A stretch of 35,679 nucleotides of DNA from JAVXTH01 sp036642795 (GTDB lineage: Bacteria > Bacillota_I > Bacilli_A > Erysipelotrichales > Erysipelotrichaceae). The stretch spans positions 1-35,679 of the forward strand of contig JAVXTH010000016.1 of NCBI GenBank assembly GCA_036642795.1. The letters are read 5' to 3'. The position numbers and the translations under genes were made by a program. Shown piece after piece: positions 8,722 to 16,540 of this stretch (positions are counted from its first letter, which is position 1; each line of letters begins with the position of its first letter). Under the pieces are notes generated by a model. That model was not told the DNA's origin. It did not search any database and was given only the letters and a program-made list of their open reading frames with translations.

Positions 8722-8753
8722 GAAGAAAAGTAGTTGCTTCACGCAACTACTTT
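8722..8753 (-). terminator. Terminator after pnp
   Basis: A perfect 11-bp stem AAAGTAGTTGC / GCAACTACTTT (8727-8737 with 8743-8753), 5-base loop, followed on the minus strand by TTTTCTTC. It starts four bases after the pnp stop. Confidence 0.85.
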
Positions 8754-8757
8754 AAGT

Positions 8758-10965
8758 TTAATCTTCTTTTTTAGCGTGACGAGTTACATGATGAACACGT
8801 GTTGAACGATCTCTCTTATCTTCTTCACTGTCTTTAACATCATTTCCTAAATCATCTTTTGGTTTTTCTAAACATGCTTTTCTTGAAACATTGACACGGC
8901 CTTTATCATCTACTTCAACAACTTTGACCTTAACAATATCACCAAGATTAATCGCATCTTCGACTTTTTCTAAGCGTTCATGTGCAATTTTTGAAATATG
9001 TAATAAACCATCGGTATTACCAAATAGATTTACAAATGCGCCAAATTTCTCAATTCGTACTACTTTCGCTTCAAAGATGTCGCCAACTTTCGCAACTTTC
9101 ACAATATTTTGAATCATTTCAGCTGCTTTATGAATCGCATCGTAACTGTTATGATAGATTACAACTTTTCCATCATCTTCAATATCAATTTGAACATTTT
9201 CACATGCTTCAATAATCTTATTGATCATTTTACCATTTGGACCAATCACATCACGAATCTTATCTGGATCAATACTCATCTGGAAAATCTTAGGTGCATA
9301 AGTTCCAACTTCGCTGCGTGGTTCACGAATAGTAGCTAGCATATTTTCAAGGATTTCTTGACGACCTACTTTAGCTTGAGCCAAAGCTTCTTCAAAAATA
9401 CCTTTATTTAAGCCATCAATTTTAATATCCATTTGAAGTGCTGTAATACCTTTTGGTGTTCCAGCAACTTTAAAGTCCATATCACCTAAGTGATCTTCCA
9501 TTCCTTGGATATCACTTAATACAGTATAGTGTTCCCCTTGTTTCACAAGTCCCATCGCAATACCAGCCACGGGTGCACTAATTGGGACACCGGCTGCCAT
9601 TAACGCCATTGTACCAGCGCAAATAGAAGCTTGTGAAGAGGAACCGTTTGATTCCAATACTTCCGCAACTAAACGAATGGTATAAGGAAATTTTTCTAAA
9701 CTTGGAATGACTTGAAGTAAAGCACGTTCACCTAAAGCACCATGTCCAATTTCACGACGTCCAGGAGATCCCATACGTCCTGTTTCTCCAACCGAATATG
9801 GTGGGAAATTGTAATGATGTAAGAAACGTTTTGATTCTACATCCGTTAAATCATCAATGATTTGATTATCATTCACTGCACCTAATGTACATACGGATAA
9901 CACTTGTGTTTCACCACGTGTAAATAAGGCACTACCATGAACTCTTGGTAATAAATCAACTTGTGAATTCAATGGGCGAATTTCATTGATTTTACGACCA
10001 TCGGGACGTACTTTATCAACCGTAATTAAACGACGAACTTCGTCTTTCACAATATCATGACAAACTTCTTTTACTTGTTTAATCGTACGAGCTTTGTCTT
10101 TTTCACTATCATAAGTTAAAGCATCATAGATGGCTACCATTTCATCTTCTAAATCATCAATGGCACCATAGCGCTCTAATTTATCATGAATCGCAACTGC
10201 TTCAACTAAACGTGTTTCAACTTTACTGCGAACACTTTCATTTAGTTCAGCACTTACTTCATATAATTCAATTTTACGTTTTTCTTTTCCCACTTTAGCG
10301 GCAATCATTTCTTGGAATTCAACTAATTGCTTTACGTGTTCATGTCCAAACATAATCGCATTTAACATTACTTCTTCACTAACTTCTTTGGCGCTAGCTT
10401 CTACCATGTTAACAGCATACTTAGTACCAGCAACTTGTAACATGATTTCACTCTTTTGTGTATCTTCAATGGAAGGATTAATCACATATTCCCCATCAAT
10501 GTAACCTACGCTAACACCAGCGATTGGACCATTAAATGGAATATCTGAAACACATAATGCTAAAGAAGCACCAAACATTGCGGTCATTTCTGGACTGCAA
10601 TTACCATCCACGGACAAGACCGTATTTACTACTTGTACCTCATTACGAAATCCATCAGCGAAAAGCGGACGAATCGGACGATCAATCATTCGTGCTGATA
10701 AAGTAGCGTGTTCGCTAGGTCTACCTTCACGTCTTAAAAATCCTCCAGGAATTTTACCTGCGGAATACATTTTTTCCTCATAAGTAACCGTTAGAGGAAA
10801 GAAATCAATTCCTTCTTTTGCTTGTTTGCTTGCCGTAGCAGCTGATAATACAACGGTATCATCATACCGTACCAGGGCGGACCCTCCGGCCTGTTTGGCG
10901 ATTTCTCCTGTTTCTACTGTGATTTTACGACCACAGAAATCCAAACTAAATGTTTGTTTTGCCAA
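8758..10965 (-). CDS. pnp: Polyribonucleotide nucleotidyltransferase (PNPase)
   Basis: 735 aa. Phosphorolytic 3'-to-5' exoribonuclease, trimeric, working in mRNA decay. Domains in order: first RNase PH core (about 10-145, GGSALVRYDDTVVLSA), helical linker, second catalytic RNase PH core (about 310-540, with GETQVLSVCTLG, FPPYSVGETGRMGSPGRREI and SDIQGMEDHLGDMDFKVAG), KH domain (IGPNGKMINKII, about 570), and S1 domain (GDIFEAKVVRIEKFGAFVNL). The likely start is TTG at 10965, six bases after GAGGTG; the in-frame GTG at 10974 is part of that Shine-Dalgarno and a poor start. It has its own promoter after the rpsO terminator, so it is not simply cotranscribed with rpsO. Confidence 0.96.
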   Translation of the reverse strand: MAKQTFSLDFCGRKITVETGEIAKQAGGSALVRYDDTVVLSAATASKQAKEGIDFFPLTVTYEEKMYSAGKIPGGFLRREGRPSEHATLSARMIDRPIRPLFADGFRNEVQVVNTVLSVDGNCSPEMTAMFGASLALCVSDIPFNGPIAGVSVGYIDGEYVINPSIEDTQKSEIMLQVAGTKYAVNMVEASAKEVSEEVMLNAIMFGHEHVKQLVEFQEMIAAKVGKEKRKIELYEVSAELNESVRSKVETRLVEAVAIHDKLERYGAIDDLEDEMVAIYDALTYDSEKDKARTIKQVKEVCHDIVKDEVRRLITVDKVRPDGRKINEIRPLNSQVDLLPRVHGSALFTRGETQVLSVCTLGAVNDNQIIDDLTDVESKRFLHHYNFPPYSVGETGRMGSPGRREIGHGALGERALLQVIPSLEKFPYTIRLVAEVLESNGSSSQASICAGTMALMAAGVPISAPVAGIAMGLVKQGEHYTVLSDIQGMEDHLGDMDFKVAGTPKGITALQMDIKIDGLNKGIFEEALAQAKVGRQEILENMLATIREPRSEVGTYAPKIFQMSIDPDKIRDVIGPNGKMINKIIEACENVQIDIEDDGKVVIYHNSYDAIHKAAEMIQNIVKVAKVGDIFEAKVVRIEKFGAFVNLFGNTDGLLHISKIAHERLEKVEDAINLGDIVKVKVVEVDDKGRVNVSRKACLEKPKDDLGNDVKDSEEDKRDRSTRVHHVTRHAKKED

Positions 10966-10999
10966 TTTATTCACCTCATTATTTTAATTAACCTATACA

Positions 11000-11028
11000 A
11001 TGATACCATAATTAACTTATTTTTGGAA
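11000..11028 (-). promoter_or_regulatory. Promoter for pnp (TTCCAA, 17 bp, TATCAT, TGn extension)
   Basis: On the minus strand TTCCAA and TATCAT are 17 bases apart, and TGG precedes the -10 as an extended -10 element. The site lies between the rpsO terminator and pnp. Confidence 0.5.
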
Positions 11029-11059
11029 CAAAAAAAAGAATTCCATGAAAGGAATTCTT
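11029..11059 (-). terminator. Terminator after rpsO
   Basis: The 9-bp stem AAGAATTCC / GGAATTCTT (11036-11044 with 11051-11059) has a 6-base loop and a minus-strand T run. It sits 15 bases past the rpsO stop. Confidence 0.88.
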
Positions 11060-11074
11060 AATTTGTTTCAATTT

Positions 11075-11341
11075 TTACTTACGTAAGTTCAAGCGAGAAA
11101 TTAATTCTTGGTAACGACTTAAATCTTTAGCTTTTAAATATTTAAGTAAATTACGACGGCTACCAACCATTTTCATTAGTCCACGTTGTGAATGAAAGTC
11201 ATGTTTGTGTTCTTTTAAGTGCTCAGTCAAACGATTAATTTGTGCTGTTAAGACAGCTACCTGAACCTCTGGAGAACCAGTGTCACCTTCAAATCTTGCG
11301 TACTCTTTCATGATTGCTTGTTTTTCAGTTTTTAATAACAT
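11075..11341 (-). CDS. rpsO: 30S ribosomal protein S15
   Basis: 88 aa, the standard S15 length. The body matches S15 throughout: FEGDTGSPEVQVAVLTAQIN, LTEHLKEHKHDFHSQRGL, VGSRRNLLKYLKAKDLSRY. S15 is a primary binder of 16S rRNA in the platform. TAGGAGG precedes ATG. It has a strong promoter and an 80-base leader with an internal repeat (see separate entries), and it lies just before pnp as in most Firmicutes. In other bacteria S15 represses its own mRNA by binding the leader; here that is inference. Confidence 0.97.
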   Translation of the reverse strand: MLLKTEKQAIMKEYARFEGDTGSPEVQVAVLTAQINRLTEHLKEHKHDFHSQRGLMKMVGSRRNLLKYLKAKDLSRYQELISRLNLRK

Positions 11342-11421
11342 TTCGTTTCCTCCTATTTATGTTTCGTCCTTTTAGACCGAGTGTAAGGTTAGAGGATACT
11401 CCATAGACCCAGTGTAAAAGC
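11342..11421 (-). promoter_or_regulatory. rpsO 5' leader, candidate S15 autoregulatory RNA
   Basis: About 80 bases lie between the expected transcription start and the ATG. The leader holds two copies of TTACACTSGGTCTA (minus strand; plus coordinates 11404-11417 and 11373-11386), differing at one base and 31 bases apart. Between them TGGAG / CTCTA can pair around a 4-base loop, and after the second copy GTCT / GGAC can pair. S15 leaders are known autoregulatory RNAs, but I cannot match this one to a described class by eye. Confidence 0.5.
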
Positions 11422-11427
11422 CATTAG

Positions 11428-11456
11428 ATTATAACATGCTTTCGAATCCTTCGCAA
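11428..11456 (-). promoter_or_regulatory. Promoter for rpsO (TTGCGA, 17 bp, TATAAT)
   Basis: Minus strand: TTGCGA and a perfect TATAAT with 17 bases between, and TGT directly before the -10 (extended -10). The best-looking promoter in the window. Confidence 0.8.
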
Positions 11457-11485
11457 GCATATTTGAAGGAAGCTTTGAAATTAGT

Positions 11486-12781
11486 TTAACGAACACTGAT
11501 TGCGAAACGATTATACGCAAAGATTGCTTCAAAACGTTGTGCACTCACAACCAGTTCACCAAGCACTGGATCACTGACAATATAGGAATTAGAGACTGGA
11601 TTATAACCGATTAATAACATGACATGAAGATTTGTTGGTACTTCTCCATCCCAACCTTTCGCATCTCTAAAGCCATACGTTGCATAGAATACAACTGGAT
11701 TTCCTTGGTCAATTTCAGCTTTTAAAGCATCCGTTGAACAACCTGAAATATCTACGACAGTTCCATAATTAGAACCAAATTTACTCAAGGCATCGGGTGC
11801 AATCCAGTGAACCACTTTATAAGGTGCATAGGAATCCATCGGATAGATAAAACCTAAATGAGGATTATCACTTCTTGGACATGCATCGACAAATTGATGC
11901 AAATTCAAATCTTTCGCATAACCTTTGTAGTGAAGTGCCATCATTAAGGATGTACATTCACAACCATTTGGTAAACCTTCAGAATTTTGATTATAATAAG
12001 GAATCCCTTGTATCTTTACATTACTAGCTTGAATTAAAGCATTTCGCTGCGCATCCTTTTCAGCTTGTTCTTTGGCTGCTTTTGCCTCAGCAAGTGCTTG
12101 AGCAAGTGCTGCTTGTCTTTGTGCTTCAATTCTTTGACGAGCAATTTTTTCTTTTTCTAATAGAAATTGATTAACTTTTTCTAAAACAGGTGTATAAGTT
12201 TCAACTAAGTTTTTTTGTGGTAAAGCATTTACTTTATCCAAAGCAGCTTGATAAGAATCAGAATTCGCATCATCTTTCACGTTATTCATTGCTTCATCAT
12301 TAAATAAAGCTTTTGTGGAAGCGATCGCATCGTTCATTGCTTGGACTTGGGCTTTGACCTTGTTTAATTGTGGCTCTAACAATTTCACATAAGGAACTGG
12401 AAGTTTTCTTAATGAAACTTCATCCTTTGCTAATTGATCTTGATTTATATCACTTTGACATATACCCTCAACAAAATAAGCATTTATCTTATCTTGGTAC
12501 TTAATGTACTGAGATAATAATGAAAGCTTTTTATTAAGTGAAGTTGCTTTTTTCTTATCTTGAACTTGATCTACTTTTTTCTGCGCAAGTTCGATATTCT
12601 TTTGTTTTAAATCAAGCTTAGGAGTTGTTTGTTTTTTATCTTGAAATAACACCTCAACGCTCTTTTCAGCTTTTAATGCTAGTTCTTCCCTGTGTTTTCG
12701 ATTCTGTGATGCACTAAATCCAGTAAGAACCGCAAGCACAACAAAGCCAATACAAATAATATAAATGAGTTTATGTTTCAT
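11486..12781 (-). CDS. Membrane-anchored C39-like cysteine peptidase
   Basis: 431 aa. Residues about 4-23 form a membrane anchor or uncleaved signal. Residues about 30-250 are a long, Lys/Gln/Ala-rich helical stalk, almost certainly coiled coil. Residues about 255-431 form a Peptidase_C39_2 domain: IPYYNQNSEGLPNGCECTSL gives the expected nucleophile Cys274, LHVMLLIGY gives His386 and YIVSDP gives Asp404. The expected setting is the outer membrane face with the stalk reaching towards the wall. Targets unknown; this family is common in gut Firmicutes as large extracellular proteins. A purine-rich GGGGGAAGGA precedes ATG. It follows the aldo/keto reductase gene by 35 bases and may be cotranscribed with it. 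Confidence 0.85.
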   Translation of the reverse strand: MKHKLIYIICIGFVVLAVLTGFSASQNRKHREELALKAEKSVEVLFQDKKQTTPKLDLKQKNIELAQKKVDQVQDKKKATSLNKKLSLLSQYIKYQDKINAYFVEGICQSDINQDQLAKDEVSLRKLPVPYVKLLEPQLNKVKAQVQAMNDAIASTKALFNDEAMNNVKDDANSDSYQAALDKVNALPQKNLVETYTPVLEKVNQFLLEKEKIARQRIEAQRQAALAQALAEAKAAKEQAEKDAQRNALIQASNVKIQGIPYYNQNSEGLPNGCECTSLMMALHYKGYAKDLNLHQFVDACPRSDNPHLGFIYPMDSYAPYKVVHWIAPDALSKFGSNYGTVVDISGCSTDALKAEIDQGNPVVFYATYGFRDAKGWDGEVPTNLHVMLLIGYNPVSNSYIVSDPVLGELVVSAQRFEAIFAYNRFAISVR

Positions 12782-12816
12782 TATCCTTCCCCCTTTTTAT
12801 ATGTGAACATTTTTAT

Positions 12817-13737
12817 CTAAGGTAATAAATTACCAGCTGCGATGTATAAAGCATACCACTCTTTTTTCGTTAAGACAATATCTCCGGTTTTACTTAATGC
12901 TGTTAATCGATCGATATTCGTTGTTCCAACAACCACTTGCATATCACTTGGATGACGTAAAATCCAGGCGATTGCAATCACACTATTGCTCACATGATAT
13001 TTATTTGCAAGTTCATCAATTTTTTTATTTAATTCAGGAAATTTTTCAGCATCTAAATAAGTACCTTCAAACATTCCATATTGAAAAGGTGACCAACATT
13101 GAATGGTAATATTATGGATGCGACAATAATCCAAAACTTCCCCATCACGGTCCAGTGCACGATCTTCTAAAGTATTCGCATTAAGAGCTGCATCAATCAT
13201 TCCAGTATGTTTTAAAGAAAACTGCATCTGATTGATTTCAATCGGACAATGACAATACTTTCTTAATAGTTTTAATTGATAAGTATTGTGATTACTAACC
13301 CCAAAATGTAATACTTTACCGGTTTCATACAGCTCGTCAAAGGCTTCACTAACCATACGTGGTTCCATTAAAGCATCGGGACGATGTAATAATAAATAAT
13401 CAACGTATTCAACATTTAAACGTTCTAAGCTTTCATTGACACATTTAATAATATAATCTTTATCAAAATCATAGTAAGTCGTATCATCACGATGAATACC
13501 ACATTTTGTTTGAATGATCATTTTTTGACGCCAATCTGGATGTCTTTTAAGTACTTCACCAAATAATGACTCACATTCTCCTCCACCATAAATATCCGCA
13601 TGATCAAAGAAAGTAATTCCATTTTCTAAATCATTTTCAACAATTTTTTCTACTTCATCAACACTCATTCCAGCAAAACGCATACAACCTTGAGCAATGG
13701 CAGGAACAACTTTTTCATTTATTCTAATTGTTTTCAT
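12817..13737 (-). CDS. Aldo/keto reductase (YdhF-like)
   Basis: 306 aa, a TIM-barrel NAD(P)H oxidoreductase. Visible catalytic tetrad positions: Asp and Tyr in FFDHADIYGGGECE, Lys in IIQTKCGI, and His in YLLLHRPDALM. The C-terminal nucleotide-binding part contains WILRHPSDMQVVVGTTNIDR. Wording and length resemble YdhF/YcsN-type reductases. Substrate unknown. GGGAGG precedes ATG. It is divergently transcribed from a beta-hydroxyacid dehydrogenase gene 106 bases away, which may share a metabolic context, though this is not shown. Confidence 0.92.
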   Translation of the reverse strand: MKTIRINEKVVPAIAQGCMRFAGMSVDEVEKIVENDLENGITFFDHADIYGGGECESLFGEVLKRHPDWRQKMIIQTKCGIHRDDTTYYDFDKDYIIKCVNESLERLNVEYVDYLLLHRPDALMEPRMVSEAFDELYETGKVLHFGVSNHNTYQLKLLRKYCHCPIEINQMQFSLKHTGMIDAALNANTLEDRALDRDGEVLDYCRIHNITIQCWSPFQYGMFEGTYLDAEKFPELNKKIDELANKYHVSNSVIAIAWILRHPSDMQVVVGTTNIDRLTALSKTGDIVLTKKEWYALYIAAGNLLP

Positions 13738-13756
13738 AAGATACCTCCCTTTTGTC

Positions 13757-13785
13757 TTTACATTACACTTATTTATTTAATTTTA
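13757..13785 (-). promoter_or_regulatory. Possible promoter for the aldo/keto reductase gene
   Basis: Minus strand: TTGTAA, 17 bases, TAATGT. The -35 matches four of six and the -10 only three of six, so this is tentative. The surrounding 106-base divergent region shows no strong inverted repeat. Confidence 0.3.
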
Positions 13786-13797
13786 CAATAAAAATAG

Positions 13798-13825
13798 TTA
13801 GAAATTTTAATAAATTGTGTATAAT
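13798..13825 (+). promoter_or_regulatory. Promoter for the hydroxyacid dehydrogenase gene
   Basis: A perfect TATAAT at 13820-13825 with a weak TTAGAA 16 bases upstream; GAGGTG and the ATG follow within 20 bases. Confidence 0.55.
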
Positions 13826-13843
13826 AAACACAGAGGTGATTTT

Positions 13844-14707
13844 ATGAAAATTGGATGGATTGGAACAGGCGTTATGGGGCATTTCATGGCGATGCATTTA
13901 CAACAAGCAGGCCACGATGTTCGTGTCTATAATCGAAGCATTGAAAAAGCACTCCCCCTTAAAGAATTTGGTATCCTTGTGTGTGATAGCATTGCTGAAT
14001 GTGTAAGCGATGTGGAGGCTGTATTTACGATGGTTGCTTTTCCAAGTGATGTTGAAGCAATTTATACAGGAGAAGATGGTATTTTCAATCATGCGAAAAA
14101 AAATACATTGCTCATCGATATGACTACTTCTTCCCCCATCTTAGCTAAAACTTTATATCAACAAGGTAAAGCATTCAAAGTCCTAGATGCTCCTGTTTCA
14201 GGAGGTGAATCCGGTGCACGTAATGCCACCTTATCGATTATGGTCGGTGGTGATTATGATACTTTTAAACTTGCTTATCCACTCTTTGAATCCCTTGCGG
14301 CATCGATTCATTACATAGGGAAAGCTGGTTGTGGACAACATTGCAAAGCAGCAAATCAAATCGCGGTAGCCGGCTCGGTAGCGGGGATGAGTGAGGCAAT
14401 TCATTATGCACGCTGTGTTGACATTGATCCCAATATTATATTAGCAGCCATTCAAAAAGGTGCTGCTGGATCATGGCAATTAGATCACAACGCACCACTT
14501 GTATTAGAGAATGATTTTGCTCCCGGCTTTTATATCAAACATTTTATAAAAGATATGAAAATTGTTCAAGCGGTTATGGAAGATCAACACCAAGACTTAA
14601 AAATGCTCGATTGCATCTTAGAAATGTATCAAAGCTTAGCTCAACATGGTCTTGAAAATGAAGGAACGCAAGCTTTGATTAAATACTATGAAACTATAAA
14701 TAAGTAA
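13844..14707 (+). CDS. NAD(P)-dependent beta-hydroxyacid dehydrogenase (HIBADH family)
   Basis: 287 aa from MKIGW, chosen for GAGGTG seven bases upstream. The N-terminal Rossmann fold is GWIGTGVMGHFMAMHLQQAG. The substrate-binding signature is DAPVSGGESGARNATLSIMV. The catalytic Lys lies in GCGQHCKAANQIAVAG, and the C-terminal helical domain contains DFAPGFYIKHFIKDM. The family oxidises 3-hydroxyisobutyrate, tartronate semialdehyde and related beta-hydroxyacids, or reduces succinic semialdehyde; the exact substrate cannot be read from sequence. One of three plus-strand protein genes in the window. It converges on hemW with three bases between stops and no terminator in that gap. Confidence 0.9.
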   Translation: MKIGWIGTGVMGHFMAMHLQQAGHDVRVYNRSIEKALPLKEFGILVCDSIAECVSDVEAVFTMVAFPSDVEAIYTGEDGIFNHAKKNTLLIDMTTSSPILAKTLYQQGKAFKVLDAPVSGGESGARNATLSIMVGGDYDTFKLAYPLFESLAASIHYIGKAGCGQHCKAANQIAVAGSVAGMSEAIHYARCVDIDPNIILAAIQKGAAGSWQLDHNAPLVLENDFAPGFYIKHFIKDMKIVQAVMEDQHQDLKMLDCILEMYQSLAQHGLENEGTQALIKYYETINK

Positions 14708-14710
14708 ATC

Positions 14711-15799
14711 TCATAAAAAAGCTTCAATCACATCATTCAAAAACAACATACCTTGTTTTGTTGTTTTTAAAGATTGATTTTCTTCATAACATAATTTTTT
14801 CTCAATTAATTCATCTACAACCTGCTTATAATAAACTTTAAAGTCTTTATCAAATAGCTCCTTAAAATGAAGCATCGATAAACCTTCTTTTAAGCGCATT
14901 GACATCATGATATATTCAAACATCTCATCTTTTTCCTTTAATATGATATCTTTTTTTATGTCTTTTCCATTGATATAATCAAGAATATTATGGGTCATAT
15001 CATAACGTATATGATTCACTTTTCCACTAGCTCCACAGCCTACTCCATAGAAATCATCGTAATGCCAATACGCTTTATTATGCTGACTTTCACATTGATC
15101 TTTCGCAAAACTACTTATTTCATATTGATGAAAGCCATGTTGATTCAATAAAGTGATTGCCATCTCATACATATCTGCTTCGATTTCTTCATCGATATTC
15201 TTTACCCCTTTTCTACCAAAAGCACTATGTTCCTCGATGCTTAAAGCATATAGAGATAAATGGCTAATATCTAACTGCACGGCTTGTTTTAAATCTAGTT
15301 CCCATTGCGCTTTTGTTTGCGTTGGTAAGCCATATATCAAATCAATTGATATATTATCAATCCCAACAGCATGTGCATTATGAATGCATTCATTAATCTG
15401 TGGAAGAGTGTGGTTTCTTTCTATTATTTTTAATAAAGATTCCTGTAAGCTTTGAACCCCTAAAGATAAACGATTGATGCCATATTGTTTCATTAATTTT
15501 AATTTTTCGAATGACAATGATTCAACATTTGCTTCCATCGTATATTCCTTAACCTGCTTACTATAAGGTTCTAACATGGAAAGCAATCGATCCAGTTGAC
15601 TCAGTGTTAATGCACTTGGTGTTCCCCCTCCAATATAAATTGTATTTAATTGTTTTTCTTTTACTTGATTGATTAAATCCGTATGAAAAGCCGTTAAGAA
15701 ACGATCGGCTAAGCCTTCATGATAACCACAACGAAAGAAATCACAATAAGCACAAATGTGCTGACAAAATGGAATGTGTACATAAAGTGAATGAACCAT
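14711..15799 (-). CDS. hemW: Radical SAM heme chaperone HemW-like
   Basis: 362 aa. The radical SAM cluster motif is SLYVHIPFCQHICAYCDFF (C-x3-C-x2-C), followed by IYIGGGTPSAL and the GVQS region (INRLSLGVQSLQESLL). A C-terminal HemN-like domain follows (LKEGLSMLHF). Proteins of this type were long called oxygen-independent coproporphyrinogen oxidase, but those near lepA without the extra N-terminal residues are HemW, which delivers heme to respiratory enzymes; I infer this from length and position. AGGAGG precedes ATG. It follows the Spo0A-like gene by 16 bases. The lepA-to-hemW order of Bacillus is kept, with two genes inserted. Confidence 0.9.
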   Translation of the reverse strand: MVHSLYVHIPFCQHICAYCDFFRCGYHEGLADRFLTAFHTDLINQVKEKQLNTIYIGGGTPSALTLSQLDRLLSMLEPYSKQVKEYTMEANVESLSFEKLKLMKQYGINRLSLGVQSLQESLLKIIERNHTLPQINECIHNAHAVGIDNISIDLIYGLPTQTKAQWELDLKQAVQLDISHLSLYALSIEEHSAFGRKGVKNIDEEIEADMYEMAITLLNQHGFHQYEISSFAKDQCESQHNKAYWHYDDFYGVGCGASGKVNHIRYDMTHNILDYINGKDIKKDIILKEKDEMFEYIMMSMRLKEGLSMLHFKELFDKDFKVYYKQVVDELIEKKLCYEENQSLKTTKQGMLFLNDVIEAFL

Positions 15800-15815
15800 A
15801 TTTTACCTCCTAATC

Positions 15816-16502
15816 TCATTGATGAATGCGATTGATAATATCAAACAGCATTTGCGAATTGGATATCTTTTCATCATAACCATCCGCATGAGCAATTGCC
15901 GTTCTCATGCATTTTTCAACGCGTGATTTTGTTGTATGATGTTTTCTTGCGACATCATCATAAAGCTTTGTGATATTTGTTTTATAAAACACATAATCAT
16001 CTTCTAACATACAAACACTTGTTTTTAAGTATTCGAATCCAAACAAATGACTTGGAATACCTTTAATGATTAAATGATACGTAACGATTTCATTTGGTAA
16101 TGAAACTTGACAAGCCATCGATTCAATATGTTCTTGTTCTAATAATAATACAGCATGAAAGATATCTTGGCTACTATATGGTTCAAATATGGCAACATTT
16201 ACTATATTTAATAAATAATCATGAAACAGATTCATCGCTTTTTTACTAAAAAAAAGACCGATGATTTTAATTTTTGCTAGTTCTTCATCTTTCTTCATAT
16301 CAATCAATAATTGATAACATTTATCTTCATTCATACTTGGTGTAATAATTAAGATATCCGGTTTTGTTTCTTTTAATAACTTTGTGTTTTTTAATCCCTT
16401 TTGACTTGTACCAACGATTTGAAAAGAAGCATTCATATTAGAAATAATATGTAGATCTTTGATCAAAGAAGTTTGATTGGTACATATAAAAAGCTTAATC
16501 AT
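15816..16502 (-). CDS. Spo0A-like DNA-binding regulator with a degenerate receiver
   Basis: 228 aa. The C-terminal half (about 128-228) matches the Spo0A effector domain: KGIPSHLFGFEYLK aligns with the GVPAHIKGYLYLR segment, and TTKSRVEKCMRTAIAHA (from 190) aligns with the recognition helix TTASRVERAIRHAIE as I recall it. The N-terminal half (1-110) has receiver-like spacing but lacks the chemistry. The acidic pair is replaced by Thr8-Asn9, the phospho-acceptor by Thr54 (PDILIIT), and the conserved Lys by Glu107 (IFEPY). I infer a phosphorylation-independent regulator binding 0A-box-like DNA. No good Shine-Dalgarno precedes ATG; an in-frame stop lies three codons upstream. A nine-codon upstream ORF may couple translation. 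It lies between an unknown gene and hemW. It could be the organism's own divergent Spo0A or a paralog. Confidence 0.8.
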   Translation of the reverse strand: MIKLFICTNQTSLIKDLHIISNMNASFQIVGTSQKGLKNTKLLKETKPDILIITPSMNEDKCYQLLIDMKKDEELAKIKIIGLFFSKKAMNLFHDYLLNIVNVAIFEPYSSQDIFHAVLLLEQEHIESMACQVSLPNEIVTYHLIIKGIPSHLFGFEYLKTSVCMLEDDYVFYKTNITKLYDDVARKHHTTKSRVEKCMRTAIAHADGYDEKISNSQMLFDIINRIHQ

Positions 16503-16524
16503 AATCCATTATGATAATGTTCAT
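16495..16524 (-). CDS. Possible nine-codon upstream ORF
   Basis: ATG at 16524 encodes MNIIIMDYD and stops at TAA that overlaps codons 2-3 of the Spo0A-like gene. The only good Shine-Dalgarno of the interval (GAGAGG) is ten bases before this ATG, not before the main start. It may feed ribosomes to the main start by reinitiation. Short length makes coding status uncertain. Confidence 0.3.
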   Translation of the reverse strand: MNIIIMDYD

Positions 16525-16540
16525 CCTAGTAATACCTCTC

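Noticed and set aside
8891..9339. Open plus-strand frames inside pnp
   Set aside because: They lie antisense to a well-conserved gene, lack Shine-Dalgarno sites and read as low-complexity shadows of its codons.
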